Source of the DNA: Rhizobium sophorae | GTDB lineage: Bacteria > Pseudomonadota > Alphaproteobacteria > Rhizobiales > Rhizobiaceae | Reading direction: 5' to 3' | NCBI RefSeq assembly: GCF_013087515.1 | Contig: NZ_JABFCN010000055.1 | Coordinates: forward strand, 124,001-188,000 | DNA: 64,000 nucleotides | In this document: positions 34,055 to 42,731 of the stretch, piece by piece | Layout: every line of letters starts with the position of its first letter | Numbering within the stretch: the first letter of the stretch is position 1 | Notes under the pieces: model-generated | The model's input: the letters and a program-made list of their open reading frames with translations, nothing else | Databases searched by the model: none | Told to the model about the DNA's origin: nothing | Made by a program: the position numbers and the translations under genes

Positions 34055-34240
34055 TCAGGCCTCGGATTTCAGCTTGCCGCCGACCGCCCAGGAATCCTTG
34101 GCGATCTCCGTTATCAGGATTTCCAGCGACTCGGGCGGGCACGCTAGGGTTTCGACGGCGGCCTTGGTCGCTTCGCGAGCGAAGGCGCGTTTCTGGTCGT
34201 CGGTGCGGCCGGGATGCATCTGCAGGTGAAGAATGGGCAT
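34055..34240 (-). CDS. 4-oxalocrotonate tautomerase-family protein
   Basis: Small enzyme subunit of 61 residues. The start at 34240 is fixed by AGGAGAAAAC before the ATG and by the requirement for Pro as second residue (MPILHLQM), which becomes the catalytic N-terminal Pro. The rest fits the family (GRTDDQKRAFAREATKAAVETL). It is divergent from a LysR gene across 125 bp, a common pairing that suggests control by that regulator. Confidence 0.82.
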   Translation of the reverse strand: MPILHLQMHPGRTDDQKRAFAREATKAAVETLACPPESLEILITEIAKDSWAVGGKLKSEA

Positions 34241-34365
34241 GTTTTCTCCTTGGTCAGGTTGGTGGTGTCCGTCGTCTTGGCGCGGGCATGACGACCATGT
34301 TGTAAATTCCTTGGTTGATAAATAAGCTCCCGGTATCGTCATTCGAAACCAGCAGGTAGGCAATC

Positions 34366-35250
34366 GTGGACAAGCTGGCCGGCATGGCGATGTTCGTCAG
34401 GGTCATCGACAATGGCAGTTTCGCTGCGGCCGCGGAGATCGCGCAAGTGTCGCCTGCCATGGTTGCCAAGCACATCAAGACGATTGAGACCCGGCTCGGG
34501 GCGAAGCTGATCCATCGCACCACGCGACGCCATCAGCTGACAGAGGTCGGCCAGCTCTATTACGAGCGCTGCAAGCGCGCGCTTTCCGAAGTGGCGCTGG
34601 CCGAGGCTTCGGCGAGCGAGCTGCAATCGGCGCCGCGCGGCCGGCTTCGGTTGGTGGCACCCGTCAGCTTCGGGACGCAGGTCCTGGTGCCGGCGCTGAT
34701 CGATTACCAGAACGCCTATCCCGACGTCAGCATCGAGCTATCGCTCGACAACAATGTCCATGACCTCGTCGGCGAGGGGTTCGAGCTCGGTATCCACATC
34801 GGTCCGCTCTCGGATAGCAGCGTGGTCGCCCGCCCGCTCACGCCCTACCGGCGGATTCTGGCTGCCTCGCCGGACTATCTTGCCCGCCATGGCCGGCCGG
34901 CCTCACCGGAGGCTCTGACGAACCATCTCTGCCTCGGCCACTCCTATTGGCGCATGCAGGATCGCTGGCACCTGGTCGGGCCGGGGGGCGAAATGCGTGA
35001 TGTGTTGATTTCCGGAAAATTCTCAACCAACCAGGGGGCGGCGCTACGCATGGCAGCGCTCAGCGGCGCGGGAATTGCGCTTCAGCCGGAACTGCTCCTC
35101 GCCGCCGATATCGCCGAAGGACGGCTCGAGCAGGTACTGCCGGAATGGTCCTATAAGCCTGTACCGATGTACCTCATCTATGCGCCGAACCGTCGGCCGA
35201 CGGCGATGTTGCGGACGGTGATCGATTTCCTGGTGGAACGGTTTGGCTGA
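34366..35250 (+). CDS. LysR-family transcriptional regulator (AaeR/DsdC-like group)
   Basis: Regulator of 294 residues with GTG start. The N-terminal HTH (MAMFVRVIDNGSFAAAAEIAQVSPAMVAKHIKTIETRLGAKL) and a substrate-binding domain (RLRLVAPVSFGTQVLVPAL ... FELGIHIGPLSDSSVVARPL) are clear. It probably controls the divergent tautomerase gene. The effector is unknown. Confidence 0.88.
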   Translation: MDKLAGMAMFVRVIDNGSFAAAAEIAQVSPAMVAKHIKTIETRLGAKLIHRTTRRHQLTEVGQLYYERCKRALSEVALAEASASELQSAPRGRLRLVAPVSFGTQVLVPALIDYQNAYPDVSIELSLDNNVHDLVGEGFELGIHIGPLSDSSVVARPLTPYRRILAASPDYLARHGRPASPEALTNHLCLGHSYWRMQDRWHLVGPGGEMRDVLISGKFSTNQGAALRMAALSGAGIALQPELLLAADIAEGRLEQVLPEWSYKPVPMYLIYAPNRRPTAMLRTVIDFLVERFG

Positions 35251-35436
35251 CGAGGCCAACGGCCGTTACACCGCAGAGGCCTGCTGACCTTTCATACCGC
35301 AACCTGCTCTCATTTTTGATCCTTTCACTTGGCAGCGCTTCGCGGTATAATTAGGGCGGGCTAAAATAGAAAATAGAACGGCCGTCAAAGCAGAAAACCT
35401 TCCGTCTTTGGGCCGGGGATCAACTGGGGGTCGAAC

Positions 35437-36789
35437 ATGCTTAGCGGCTTTAGCAGGGCCTGCGCGATGATCCTTTTGTCAGGGAACTTCGCTTTCGCCC
35501 AATCGGAGCAGATAGAGCCAAACGCTGGAACGTGGAAGACGTGGGTAATCACGTCGGGCAAAGACTTCCGAGTGGCGCCCCCACCGGATACTAGCGCAAC
35601 CGAGTTGGAGCAGGTCCGCGAACTTGTCGCAAAGAACGATGCGAAGGTCGCCGCCAAGATCACATTCTGGGACGCTGGCTCGCCCGGCTATCGATGGATC
35701 GACTTGGTCAACAACCGTCTTCTCGCAAACCAGACGATCCCCAATGCGCATCGCGTCTACACCTATTTGACGATGGCGGTCTACGACGCCACCGTCGCGG
35801 CTTGGGAGTCGAAATACTTCTACAATCGCCCGCGCCCGAGCGAGGTGGATACGACACTGCCGACTGCGCTACCTACGCCTCGGAGTCCCGCTTATCCATC
35901 CGAACACGCGGCAGCCGCTGGAGCCGCCGCGACCGTTCTTGCCTATTTCTTTCCGGACGAGGCGTCGTCGTTCCAGGCGATGGCCGAAGAAGCCGCACAG
36001 TCGCGTGTCCTTGCCGGTGTCCAGTTCCCAAGCGATTCATCCGCCGGCCTGGAACTGGGGCGAAGCGTGGCAGAGCAAGTGATTGCGCGGGCAAAGGCCG
36101 ACGGCTCCGATGCCGTCTGGACCGGCACCGTGCCCACCGGGCCGTGCATGTGGGTCGGAGACAAACCCGCCAATGCAACCATGCCAAACTGGAAGCCGAT
36201 CCTGCTCCAGGCAGCCGATGAATTCAGGCCACCCACTCCGCCCGACTGCAAGTCTGCGGCCGTGAAGGCCGAGACGGATGCAGTCCGACAGTTTGAGCGA
36301 AAATTCCCCAACAGCTACAAGGCGTTCTATTGGCAAAGCCCATCCGGCCTGTTCACCGACTGGTATGACTATGCCAGCAAGTGGATGTTCGAGGACAAGA
36401 CGGATTCGAACCCGCCGCGCGCCGCGCGGGCTTACGCGATGCTCGCAACGGTCTACTACGACGCCTACATTGCAAGCAACGACGGGAAATACGCTTATTG
36501 GTACCTGCGGCCCAACATGCTTGACCCGAGCATCACTCCCCTGTTCGCAGTGCCGGCCCATCCCAGTTATCCGTCGAACCACTCCACGTTGTCGACTGCC
36601 CGATGCGAGGTGCTTGCGTATCTGTTCCCCGACCAGGCGGAGTTCATCCGAACGGTCGGCAAGGAAGCGGGCGATTCCCGCATCTGGGCCGGCATCCACT
36701 ATGAAATGGACAACCGGGCCGGTGCCGCACTTGGCAAAGCGGTCGCTGGGAAATTCATCGAGCGGGCAAAAAAAGACGGGGCAGACTAG
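35437..36789 (+). CDS. Secreted vanadium haloperoxidase/PAP2-like protein with two repeated halves
   Basis: Protein of 450 residues with a likely signal peptide (to about 22, FAFAQ). The PAP2/haloperoxidase active-site pattern appears twice. The first half has RPRPSE, PSEHAA and SRVLAGVQFPSD (His replaced by Gln in the last block); the second has LRP, PSYPSNHST and SRIWAGIHYEMD. Bacterial family members usually have one such set, so this looks like an internal duplication. Activity could be acid phosphatase or halide/peroxide chemistry in the periplasm. It has 186 bp of AT-rich leader and no obvious operon partner. Confidence 0.75.
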   Translation: MLSGFSRACAMILLSGNFAFAQSEQIEPNAGTWKTWVITSGKDFRVAPPPDTSATELEQVRELVAKNDAKVAAKITFWDAGSPGYRWIDLVNNRLLANQTIPNAHRVYTYLTMAVYDATVAAWESKYFYNRPRPSEVDTTLPTALPTPRSPAYPSEHAAAAGAAATVLAYFFPDEASSFQAMAEEAAQSRVLAGVQFPSDSSAGLELGRSVAEQVIARAKADGSDAVWTGTVPTGPCMWVGDKPANATMPNWKPILLQAADEFRPPTPPDCKSAAVKAETDAVRQFERKFPNSYKAFYWQSPSGLFTDWYDYASKWMFEDKTDSNPPRAARAYAMLATVYYDAYIASNDGKYAYWYLRPNMLDPSITPLFAVPAHPSYPSNHSTLSTARCEVLAYLFPDQAEFIRTVGKEAGDSRIWAGIHYEMDNRAGAALGKAVAGKFIERAKKDGAD

Positions 36790-36912
36790 CGGAAGGGCCG
36801 CCAGCGGATGACCGCCGGCGCCTTTCTCCTGAAATGTCGCAATCCCAAAGTGAGGGGTTCTCGGTGGAACGTTCCGTTCACTCAGCAGCCGACGTGCGTG
36901 CCTTATCCTAGA

Positions 36913-37017
36913 TCACCATTTCGCGTAGATCGTGGATAAGTCCGCCGAGCCCGGCCTCGGCTCCGACACTTTCTTGTAAACCATGATCCTGACTTTCTTG
37001 CCTTTCCAGTCGTCCAT
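36913..37017 (-). CDS. Possible small basic protein, 34 residues
   Basis: The peptide starts MDDWKGKKVRIMVYKKV and ends IYAKW. The ATG at 37017 is preceded by GGGAGGAAAAAACGGA, a strong ribosome site, and this is the main support. It is rich in Lys and aromatic residues. It lies alone between the haloperoxidase-like gene and the Tad cluster. No family recognised. Confidence 0.42.
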   Translation of the reverse strand: MDDWKGKKVRIMVYKKVSEPRPGSADLSTIYAKW

Positions 37018-37117
37018 TCCGTTTTTTCCTCCCGTGGGCAGCGAAGCTGATGGTCAGAGTGTGGAATTTTTCTGATCTGTGCCTTTACAGCGTGCTGTTT
37101 GATCAAAGCATCCAGGA

Positions 37118-37993
37118 TCACCGTCTAGCGACCGGCTTCACCGCAGCCCGCCGCTGCAGCGCAAAACGCGCGGCTGAGCAGTTAACGTCGGGAACGAGAT
37201 CGTAGGTTTGCTGGTAGAGGGTCTGCGCCAGCGTATTGTTGCCGCGGTTTTCCGAGGCAAGGGCGGCAAGCGCCGTGCGTTTGTAGGCCTCGACGATCGG
37301 TTCGGCGGCCTTTGCCAGCGCGGCATCGTCAGACGGTTCGGCGGCCAGGGAAAGGGCGGCATAGGTTGCGTCGCCATCCCTGCCGACACGACCGCCGACC
37401 GCCCCGTTGAAGCTGGCCTCCGAAACCTGGCGCATGCGCCGGGCGTTCTTGATGCATGTCGGAATGCGGGCGGCTTCCGCATTGATGCGTTCGGCCGTCG
37501 GGCCACTGTCTGCGCTGCCGCTATCGGACAGGATCACGTAGCCGATGATGCCGACGATGGCGAGATAGGCGACCCCCACGCCGGCCAGGAAGGCCGGCTG
37601 CTTGAGCAGCGACTTCTTTGGCTTGTCGTCACTTGCCTTGGATGCTTCCTTCTTAGGCGTTTCCTTGGCGGCGGCCTTGACGACGAACTGGAATTCGACG
37701 TCCTTGCCGAGACGGAAGCTGTCTCCGGCTTTCAGCGAGGCGGTCTGCAGCAGGGCTTCGCCGCGCAGCATGATCGGGTTCAGCCCCATGCGGCGGATGA
37801 TGAAGCCGCCGTCGCTCTGCCGCTCGATGCGTGCATGGATCGGCGCCAGGAACGGATCGTCGACGACGATATCGGCATTGGAAGCCCGGCCGATCGACAT
37901 TTCCGGCTTGTCGAGCACATGGCTGCGGCTCTGACCGCCGGGACCGGTCTGCAGAAGGCTTGGTTTGTTTCCGCGAAAGAAGGAAAAGACCAT
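37118..37993 (-). CDS. FHA-domain membrane protein, last gene of Tad cluster
   Basis: Protein of 291 residues. An FHA domain at about 25-105 shows the phosphothreonine-binding landmarks (MSIGRASNADIVVDDPFLAPIHARIER). A charged linker leads to one membrane helix (about 138-157, LAGVGVAYLAIVGIIGYVIL) and a C-terminal, probably periplasmic helical domain of about 130 residues with TPR-like character. It follows tadC by 2 bp. FHA proteins are unusual in classical Tad loci; an N-terminal FHA-like segment also occurs on the cluster's ATPase. Confidence 0.75.
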   Translation of the reverse strand: MVFSFFRGNKPSLLQTGPGGQSRSHVLDKPEMSIGRASNADIVVDDPFLAPIHARIERQSDGGFIIRRMGLNPIMLRGEALLQTASLKAGDSFRLGKDVEFQFVVKAAAKETPKKEASKASDDKPKKSLLKQPAFLAGVGVAYLAIVGIIGYVILSDSGSADSGPTAERINAEAARIPTCIKNARRMRQVSEASFNGAVGGRVGRDGDATYAALSLAAEPSDDAALAKAAEPIVEAYKRTALAALASENRGNNTLAQTLYQQTYDLVPDVNCSAARFALQRRAAVKPVARR

Positions 37994-37995
37994 GA

Positions 37996-38901
37996 TCAGA
38001 ACATCCCACTCGACATCATCTCGACAATTGCAGGCGCCAGCACCAGAAGCAGGATCGACACGACGATCATCATCGCCGGCATGACGATCTTGGCCTTCAG
38101 CTTTTCACTGGCCCTGTCGGCCTTTTCCCAGCGGCGGAAGCGCAGGTCGCGCGCATGTTCGCGCAACAGCTCGACACGGTTGCTGCCCTCGACTTCGCCC
38201 TGGATGACGGCGCGGATGACACGGATGACCTCCTCGGCGGTCATGCGGCGCTCCAAGCGCTGCAGCGCCTCGATCATGCCCGTGCCGAGCGCCACGTCCT
38301 TCAACGTCTGTTCGATTTCCTCGCTCATGACGGTGCCGGGTGCCGCCTCGGCATAAAGCCTCAGGCTTTCCGGCAGCGTCGCCTGCGCCTGCTGCGTCAT
38401 GACGACGAGGTCAAGGAAATAGGGAAATTCGCGCGAGATGCGTTCCTTGCGGTCCTGCGCCTTGTCGTCGGCGACGACCCAGAAATAGATGGCGGGGATC
38501 AGGCCGAGGATCAGGCCGGCGACGAGCCCGCCGATCACGCTGCCGCTGGCAATGCCGAACAGCAGGCCGAGCACGATGAAGCCGAAGAGGCTCAGAACGA
38601 CGAGAAGGGCGATATATTCCCGTCCCGTGACGCCGCCGAACGGCCGGCCGGCATAGATCAGCTTCTGCTCGAGCTGGGCGCCATAATCGGCCAGCAGTGG
38701 CTCGAAATGCGTCAGCACGAATTCGACCGGCGTGCGCATGCCGATGCTGTCGACAATGTTCGGGGGCGGACCATCGCCGCTGGCGGACCGACGCACGACC
38801 TGAATGCTGCCGAGCAGATCGCCGATCCACCAGACGAACAGCGCAGCGGTGATCCCGGCAAAGACGACGGCGATCGGGGCCAGAGGTATCTGAGACATCA
38901 T
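37996..38901 (-). CDS. tadC: Tad pilus platform protein TadC (type II secretion F family)
   Basis: Inner-membrane protein of 301 residues: N-terminal helix, then two helices around the middle (IALLVVLSLFGFIVLGLLFG; VIGGLVAGLILGLIPAIYFW), a T2SSF cytoplasmic domain (FPYFLDLVVMTQQAQATLPESL ... AEEVIRVIRAVIQGE) and a C-terminal helix. It overlaps tadB by 4 bases. TadB and TadC together form the platform that the CpaF ATPase acts on. Confidence 0.87.
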   Translation of the reverse strand: MMSQIPLAPIAVVFAGITAALFVWWIGDLLGSIQVVRRSASGDGPPPNIVDSIGMRTPVEFVLTHFEPLLADYGAQLEQKLIYAGRPFGGVTGREYIALLVVLSLFGFIVLGLLFGIASGSVIGGLVAGLILGLIPAIYFWVVADDKAQDRKERISREFPYFLDLVVMTQQAQATLPESLRLYAEAAPGTVMSEEIEQTLKDVALGTGMIEALQRLERRMTAEEVIRVIRAVIQGEVEGSNRVELLREHARDLRFRRWEKADRASEKLKAKIVMPAMMIVVSILLLVLAPAIVEMMSSGMF

Positions 38902-39761
38902 ACCGACACCTTCATCATCGAGCGCATCCAGAAGAAGCCGGTCGCGTAGAGAATGGCGCCGACGATCGCGATGACGATGCCGATGGCGTTGCCGAACACC
39001 TTGTCGATCAATTCCGGCTGGCCGAAGAAGATCATCAAGATCATGAACAGCGCGCCGCCGTTGACGACGCGGAAGTTCATGCGCGCCTGCGACGAGGAGG
39101 TCGTGATCTTCTGATCGAGCTTCCAGATTTCCTTGAAGGATTTCGACATTTCGGTCAGCGGCTCGGAGATGTCGCCGCCCTGGCGGGCAAAAAGACCGAG
39201 TGCCGCATCGACCATCTTGAAATGCAGGCTCGGCACGTTGCGGCCGTGGCGGTCGAGCGCCTCGACCAGGCCGATGCCGAGCTTCTGTTCGCGGGCGATT
39301 CGCTCGAACTCGCGCGAGGCCGGCATCTGGCCGGTATCGGCCACGGCATTGACGGCGATGGCGAGCGGCTTGCCGGTGCGCACCGCCGAGACGATCTGGT
39401 CGACGGCATAGGGAAGCTGCGATTCGATCTGCAGCCAGCGGCGCTGCAGAAAATAACGGATCACGCCTTTGGGGAGGAAGAAGGCGACGGGGATTGCGAT
39501 GACCAAGCCGAAGATCGGCCCGAAGATCAGCGAGATCACGATGAAGACGACGATCGCCGTGATGCCGTAGGCGAGGATCATCGTATAGGGCGGAACGGCA
39601 TCGCGCCCGAAGACCTGCGCCGCCTCGCTGGCGAGCGCGATGTCACGCTCGGTGGCGCGCAGCAGCGGCGCCGGCCAGCGCACCGGCGCGCCCCAGACGA
39701 GCAGCCCCGCCGTTATAGCGCCGAGAGCGACCGTAAAAATCTGCAGAATGCTGATATCCAT
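38898..39761 (-). CDS. tadB: Tad pilus platform protein TadB (type II secretion F family)
   Basis: Inner-membrane protein of 287 residues with the same plan as TadC: N-terminal helix, two central helices (VFIVISLIFGPIFGLVIAIPVAFF), a T2SSF domain (LPYAVDQIVSAVRTGKPLAIAVNAVADTG ... LFARQGGDISEPL) and two C-terminal helices. The stop overlaps the start of tadC (ATGA). It is separated from the ATPase gene by an 85-bp rhizobial repeat, so a change in expression between them is possible. Confidence 0.87.
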   Translation of the reverse strand: MDISILQIFTVALGAITAGLLVWGAPVRWPAPLLRATERDIALASEAAQVFGRDAVPPYTMILAYGITAIVVFIVISLIFGPIFGLVIAIPVAFFLPKGVIRYFLQRRWLQIESQLPYAVDQIVSAVRTGKPLAIAVNAVADTGQMPASREFERIAREQKLGIGLVEALDRHGRNVPSLHFKMVDAALGLFARQGGDISEPLTEMSKSFKEIWKLDQKITTSSSQARMNFRVVNGGALFMILMIFFGQPELIDKVFGNAIGIVIAIVGAILYATGFFWMRSMMKVSV

Positions 39762-39773
39762 GGTTTCCCCCTC

Positions 39774-39858
39774 AGAGCAATTCCAGGAAAGTGCGAAGCG
39801 GTTTTCCGTCCGGAATTGCGTAAAAACAAAAGCTTAGAGCGGTTCTGGAACCGCTCTA
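39774..39858. repeat. Rhizobial intergenic mosaic (RIME-like) palindromic element
   Basis: Contains two palindromes: an outer CAATTCC...GGAATTG pair around AGCGGTTTTCCG, and an 11-bp stem TAGAGCGGTTC-TG-GAACCGCTCTA. This arrangement is typical of short dispersed repeats of Rhizobium genomes; I recognise the sequence type from memory. It fills the tadB-cpaF gap and includes the stop codon of the ATPase gene. Confidence 0.7.
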
Positions 39859-41754
39859 GACGAACATGTCCAGTTTTTCGATTTCGCCGTCGTCGTTGAA
39901 CTCGACGAGCTCGGCGACGAAGCTCGGCAGGTAGCCGGTGAAAGCATGCACTGCCTGGCCGCCGGCGCGACCGACGAGATTGAAGATCGGCTCGACGATG
40001 ATCAGGCCGGTATCCGGATCGATACCGATCACCTCCGATATTTCGGTGACGGCGCGCCGCCCGTTCGCCAGGCGGTTCAGTTGCACGACGAGCTCCACGG
40101 CGGCAACGATCTGCTGGCGGATGGCCATGACGGGCAACGAGCTCTGGCCCTGCAGCACCATCACTTCCAGGCGGGTCATCATGTCCTGCGGCGTGTTGGC
40201 ATGCGCCGTCGTCATCGAGCCGGCATGGCCAGTGTTCATCGCCTGCAGCATGTCGATCGCCTCGGCGCCGCGGCACTCGCCGACGATGATGCGGTCGGGG
40301 CGCATGCGCAGCGCATTGCGCACCAGGTCGCGAATGGTGACGCTGGTTTCGGACTCCGCCGTCTTCGGCCGCGATTGCAGATAGACGACATGGATGCCGT
40401 CGAGCTGCAGTTCGGACGTGTCCTCGACGGCAACGACGCGCTCGCCGACCGGGATGAATTGCGACAGACTGTTCAAGAGCGTCGTCTTGCCGGAGCCGGT
40501 GCCGCCTGAGACGACGATGTTCTTGCGGGCGCGCACGGCCGCCTCGAGGAAAGCGCGCATCGGCTCGCTGAGCGCGCCGGCGGTCACCAGTTTGCTGATG
40601 TCGAGCCGCGACTTGCCGCCGAACTTGCGGATGGTGAGGCAGGCGCCCTTGACCGCCAGCGGCGGAATGACGGCGTTGACGCGCGAGCCATCCGGCATGC
40701 GGAAGTCGGCCATCGCCTCGCTCTCGTTGATCGAGCGGTTGGAATCGACGGCGATGCGCTCGATCACCTTCATCAGCTGCCGTTCATTGGCGAAGGCGAA
40801 AGGGTACCGCTCCAGCAGGCCGAATTTTTCGACGTAGATCTCGTCATAGCGCGTCACCATGATTTCCGAGATGACGTCGAGATCCATCAGCTCGGAGATC
40901 GTCCCCCAGCGATACATCAGCTCCTCGATATTGGAGCGCAGGTGCATATGGGCGATCTCGTAACGGTCGCCGGCGTTGAAAAGAGCCTGCCTGGACTGGA
41001 AGGCGGCGCTGAAACGGGTATCGAGCTGGGCGAAGTCGGAGCGGGTGGATTCGAAGTTCAGCTTGAGCTGCAGGGCCGAGATCAGCGCCTTGCCGACATC
41101 GAACAGGCGGCGATTATCCTGCTCCTCGCGCGACAGGCTTGCGGCATTCGACGAAGCATCACGCCGCCCCGTACGGGCGATGCGTTTTGCCAGCCACCGA
41201 TAGACGGCGTTCTTGATGACGAGGATGACGAGATCCTGAGGTGCTGCGTCCAGCGCCTCCTTGATGAACAAGTCGAGACGCTCGCGGATGCGGTTTCGCG
41301 TCTCCTCGCGGCCGAAATCGGAGGATTTCACCAACCGGTCATATTGCGTGTCCTTCAGCAGGCGCTCGTGAATTTCCATCTGCAGGGCGAGCACCCGTTC
41401 CTGATCGGGAAACTGCGTGACGGCTTCGGGGGCCGCGGCGGGCTCGACCAGTTCGATCGTGACGTTCGGCACCCAGATCGACATGCCGGCCGATACCGCA
41501 ACCGGCATGCCGGCCCGAAGCGGCTGATCGTCGACCCGCGTCGGGTTGCGGCCGTGATGCTGCACCGACCATCCCTGGCCGGACTTGCGCAGCACGAATT
41601 GCGGCGAGGAGACGTGGCTGCCGCGCAGGCGAACGACGCCCGCGCCGGCGGGCAGCGTCAACGTGCTGCTTTCGCCGACGAAATAGGTCTCGTTCGCCGA
41701 GAGCGGGATCACCTCCCGACCGCTGCCGTCCTCATAGGAAATCTTCAACAGCAT
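39856..41754 (-). CDS. cpaF: CpaF/TadA-type secretion ATPase with N-terminal FHA-like domain
   Basis: Hexameric ATPase of the Tad system, 632 residues against about 450-500 for usual CpaF. The extra N-terminal ~110 residues look like an FHA-type beta domain (TYFVGESSTLTLPAGAGVVRLRGSHVSSPQFVLRK). Then follow the CpaF N-terminal helical part, the box YRWGTISELMDLDVISEIMV, Walker A SGGTGSGKTT, the Asp box AVEDTSELQLDG, Walker B-like RIIVGECRG and the His box HAGSMTTAHANTP. Its stop codon lies in the RIME-like repeat. It powers pilin assembly or secretion from the cytoplasmic face. Confidence 0.88.
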   Translation of the reverse strand: MLLKISYEDGSGREVIPLSANETYFVGESSTLTLPAGAGVVRLRGSHVSSPQFVLRKSGQGWSVQHHGRNPTRVDDQPLRAGMPVAVSAGMSIWVPNVTIELVEPAAAPEAVTQFPDQERVLALQMEIHERLLKDTQYDRLVKSSDFGREETRNRIRERLDLFIKEALDAAPQDLVILVIKNAVYRWLAKRIARTGRRDASSNAASLSREEQDNRRLFDVGKALISALQLKLNFESTRSDFAQLDTRFSAAFQSRQALFNAGDRYEIAHMHLRSNIEELMYRWGTISELMDLDVISEIMVTRYDEIYVEKFGLLERYPFAFANERQLMKVIERIAVDSNRSINESEAMADFRMPDGSRVNAVIPPLAVKGACLTIRKFGGKSRLDISKLVTAGALSEPMRAFLEAAVRARKNIVVSGGTGSGKTTLLNSLSQFIPVGERVVAVEDTSELQLDGIHVVYLQSRPKTAESETSVTIRDLVRNALRMRPDRIIVGECRGAEAIDMLQAMNTGHAGSMTTAHANTPQDMMTRLEVMVLQGQSSLPVMAIRQQIVAAVELVVQLNRLANGRRAVTEISEVIGIDPDTGLIIVEPIFNLVGRAGGQAVHAFTGYLPSFVAELVEFNDDGEIEKLDMFV

Positions 41755-41774
41755 GGCTCATTCCCCCGCGGCGG

Positions 41775-42731
41775 TCACATGCGCGTCCAGTTGATGCTCG
41801 GCAGGTCCTCGACGGTATTGTCGGCCGGATTACGCAGCACCAGGTTCAGGCTGCCGTTCGACTGGCCCATGGCAAAAATCAGCATTTCAGCTTCCGACGG
41901 CGTCACTTCGACGGTCACATTGTTGTAGGTGCTGTTGGCCTTGGTGACCGCGCCCTCCGCCGTCGTCGCCGCCCCGACGGCCAGCACTTTGACATTCTGC
42001 AGGAAGGTGCGGGTGACGACGCGGGTGCGCGAGCTTATGCCGAGTTTATAATCCTGCGCCTGTTTGCGGTAGGCGTTGAGATCGTTCTCGTCGGCGCCTG
42101 GATACTGGGTGAGATAGTTCTTCAGCATCTGCTCGACCGGCGACTGCGGCTGGGCTGGAGCCTGCGGCTGTCCGGCCACGGCCGGTGCCTGGCCCGGGAC
42201 GGCAGGCTGACCTGGCACGGCAGCGGGCTGGCCAGGCGCCCCCGGCTGGGTCGCGGCGGCCGGCGCCACGGGCTCGACCGGTTCGTCGACCGTGCCGATT
42301 ATATCGACATAGCTACCCGGCTCGACGAAATGGCCGACGGCTGCGGCCGCGTTGACGGGAAGTGTCAGCGCTCGCTTGCCGGGCGCGATCATCGTCGTCA
42401 GGCGTCCACCATCGGTATCGTCGAAATACTGGAAGAGCAGCACCGAGCCGGCCGGAATGTCGCTCGCGGCCGTCCTATCCTTCAGCCATTCCTGGTAGGC
42501 GCTGGCGGCGGGAACCGCGAGCTTGGCGAGCGCCCCAAAACTTTCCGGCAGCATCACCGGTTCGGCGAGCATGTCGGGCGTGATCGCCTGTCCCCGTGTG
42601 ACCTTCCTGTCGGGCTGGAGCCGCATGAAGGCATAGGCCGTCTGCTCGTTCTTGACGCTCTCGGTCCAGAAATAGAGCAGAACGCCGGTGATGAGCCCGA
42701 CGATGACAGCCGCGATGAGCTTCCAGTTCAT
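41775..42731 (-). CDS. cpaB: Flp pilus assembly protein CpaB (SAF domain)
   Basis: Protein of 318 residues anchored by an N-terminal helix (LIAAVIVGLITGVLLYFW). A SAF domain follows (VTRGQAITPDMLAEPVML), then the RcpC/CpaB domain (GKRALTLPVNAAAAVGHFVEPGSYVDII) and a Pro/Ala/Gln-rich insert at about 155-200. The end (NNVTVEVTPSEAEMLIFAMGQSNGSLNLVLRNP) is typical of CpaB. It overlaps the upstream gene by 4 bases and is 20 bp from the ATPase gene. CpaB usually works with the secretin CpaC, which is absent here. Confidence 0.87.
   Translation of the reverse strand: MNWKLIAAVIVGLITGVLLYFWTESVKNEQTAYAFMRLQPDRKVTRGQAITPDMLAEPVMLPESFGALAKLAVPAASAYQEWLKDRTAASDIPAGSVLLFQYFDDTDGGRLTTMIAPGKRALTLPVNAAAAVGHFVEPGSYVDIIGTVDEPVEPVAPAAATQPGAPGQPAAVPGQPAVPGQAPAVAGQPQAPAQPQSPVEQMLKNYLTQYPGADENDLNAYRKQAQDYKLGISSRTRVVTRTFLQNVKVLAVGAATTAEGAVTKANSTYNNVTVEVTPSEAEMLIFAMGQSNGSLNLVLRNPADNTVEDLPSINWTRM

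Noticed and set aside
35248..35288. Similarity of GACGAGGCCAACGGCCG... to the GEADGRYTAEAY-coding stretch near 30690, considered as a gene fragment
   Set aside because: Only about 35 bases align, which can arise by chance in GC-rich DNA.
36903..37121. 72-codon - strand frame covering the 34-residue candidate
   Set aside because: It is in another frame, lacks a ribosome site, and its composition is non-coding in style; the shorter frame has the better start.
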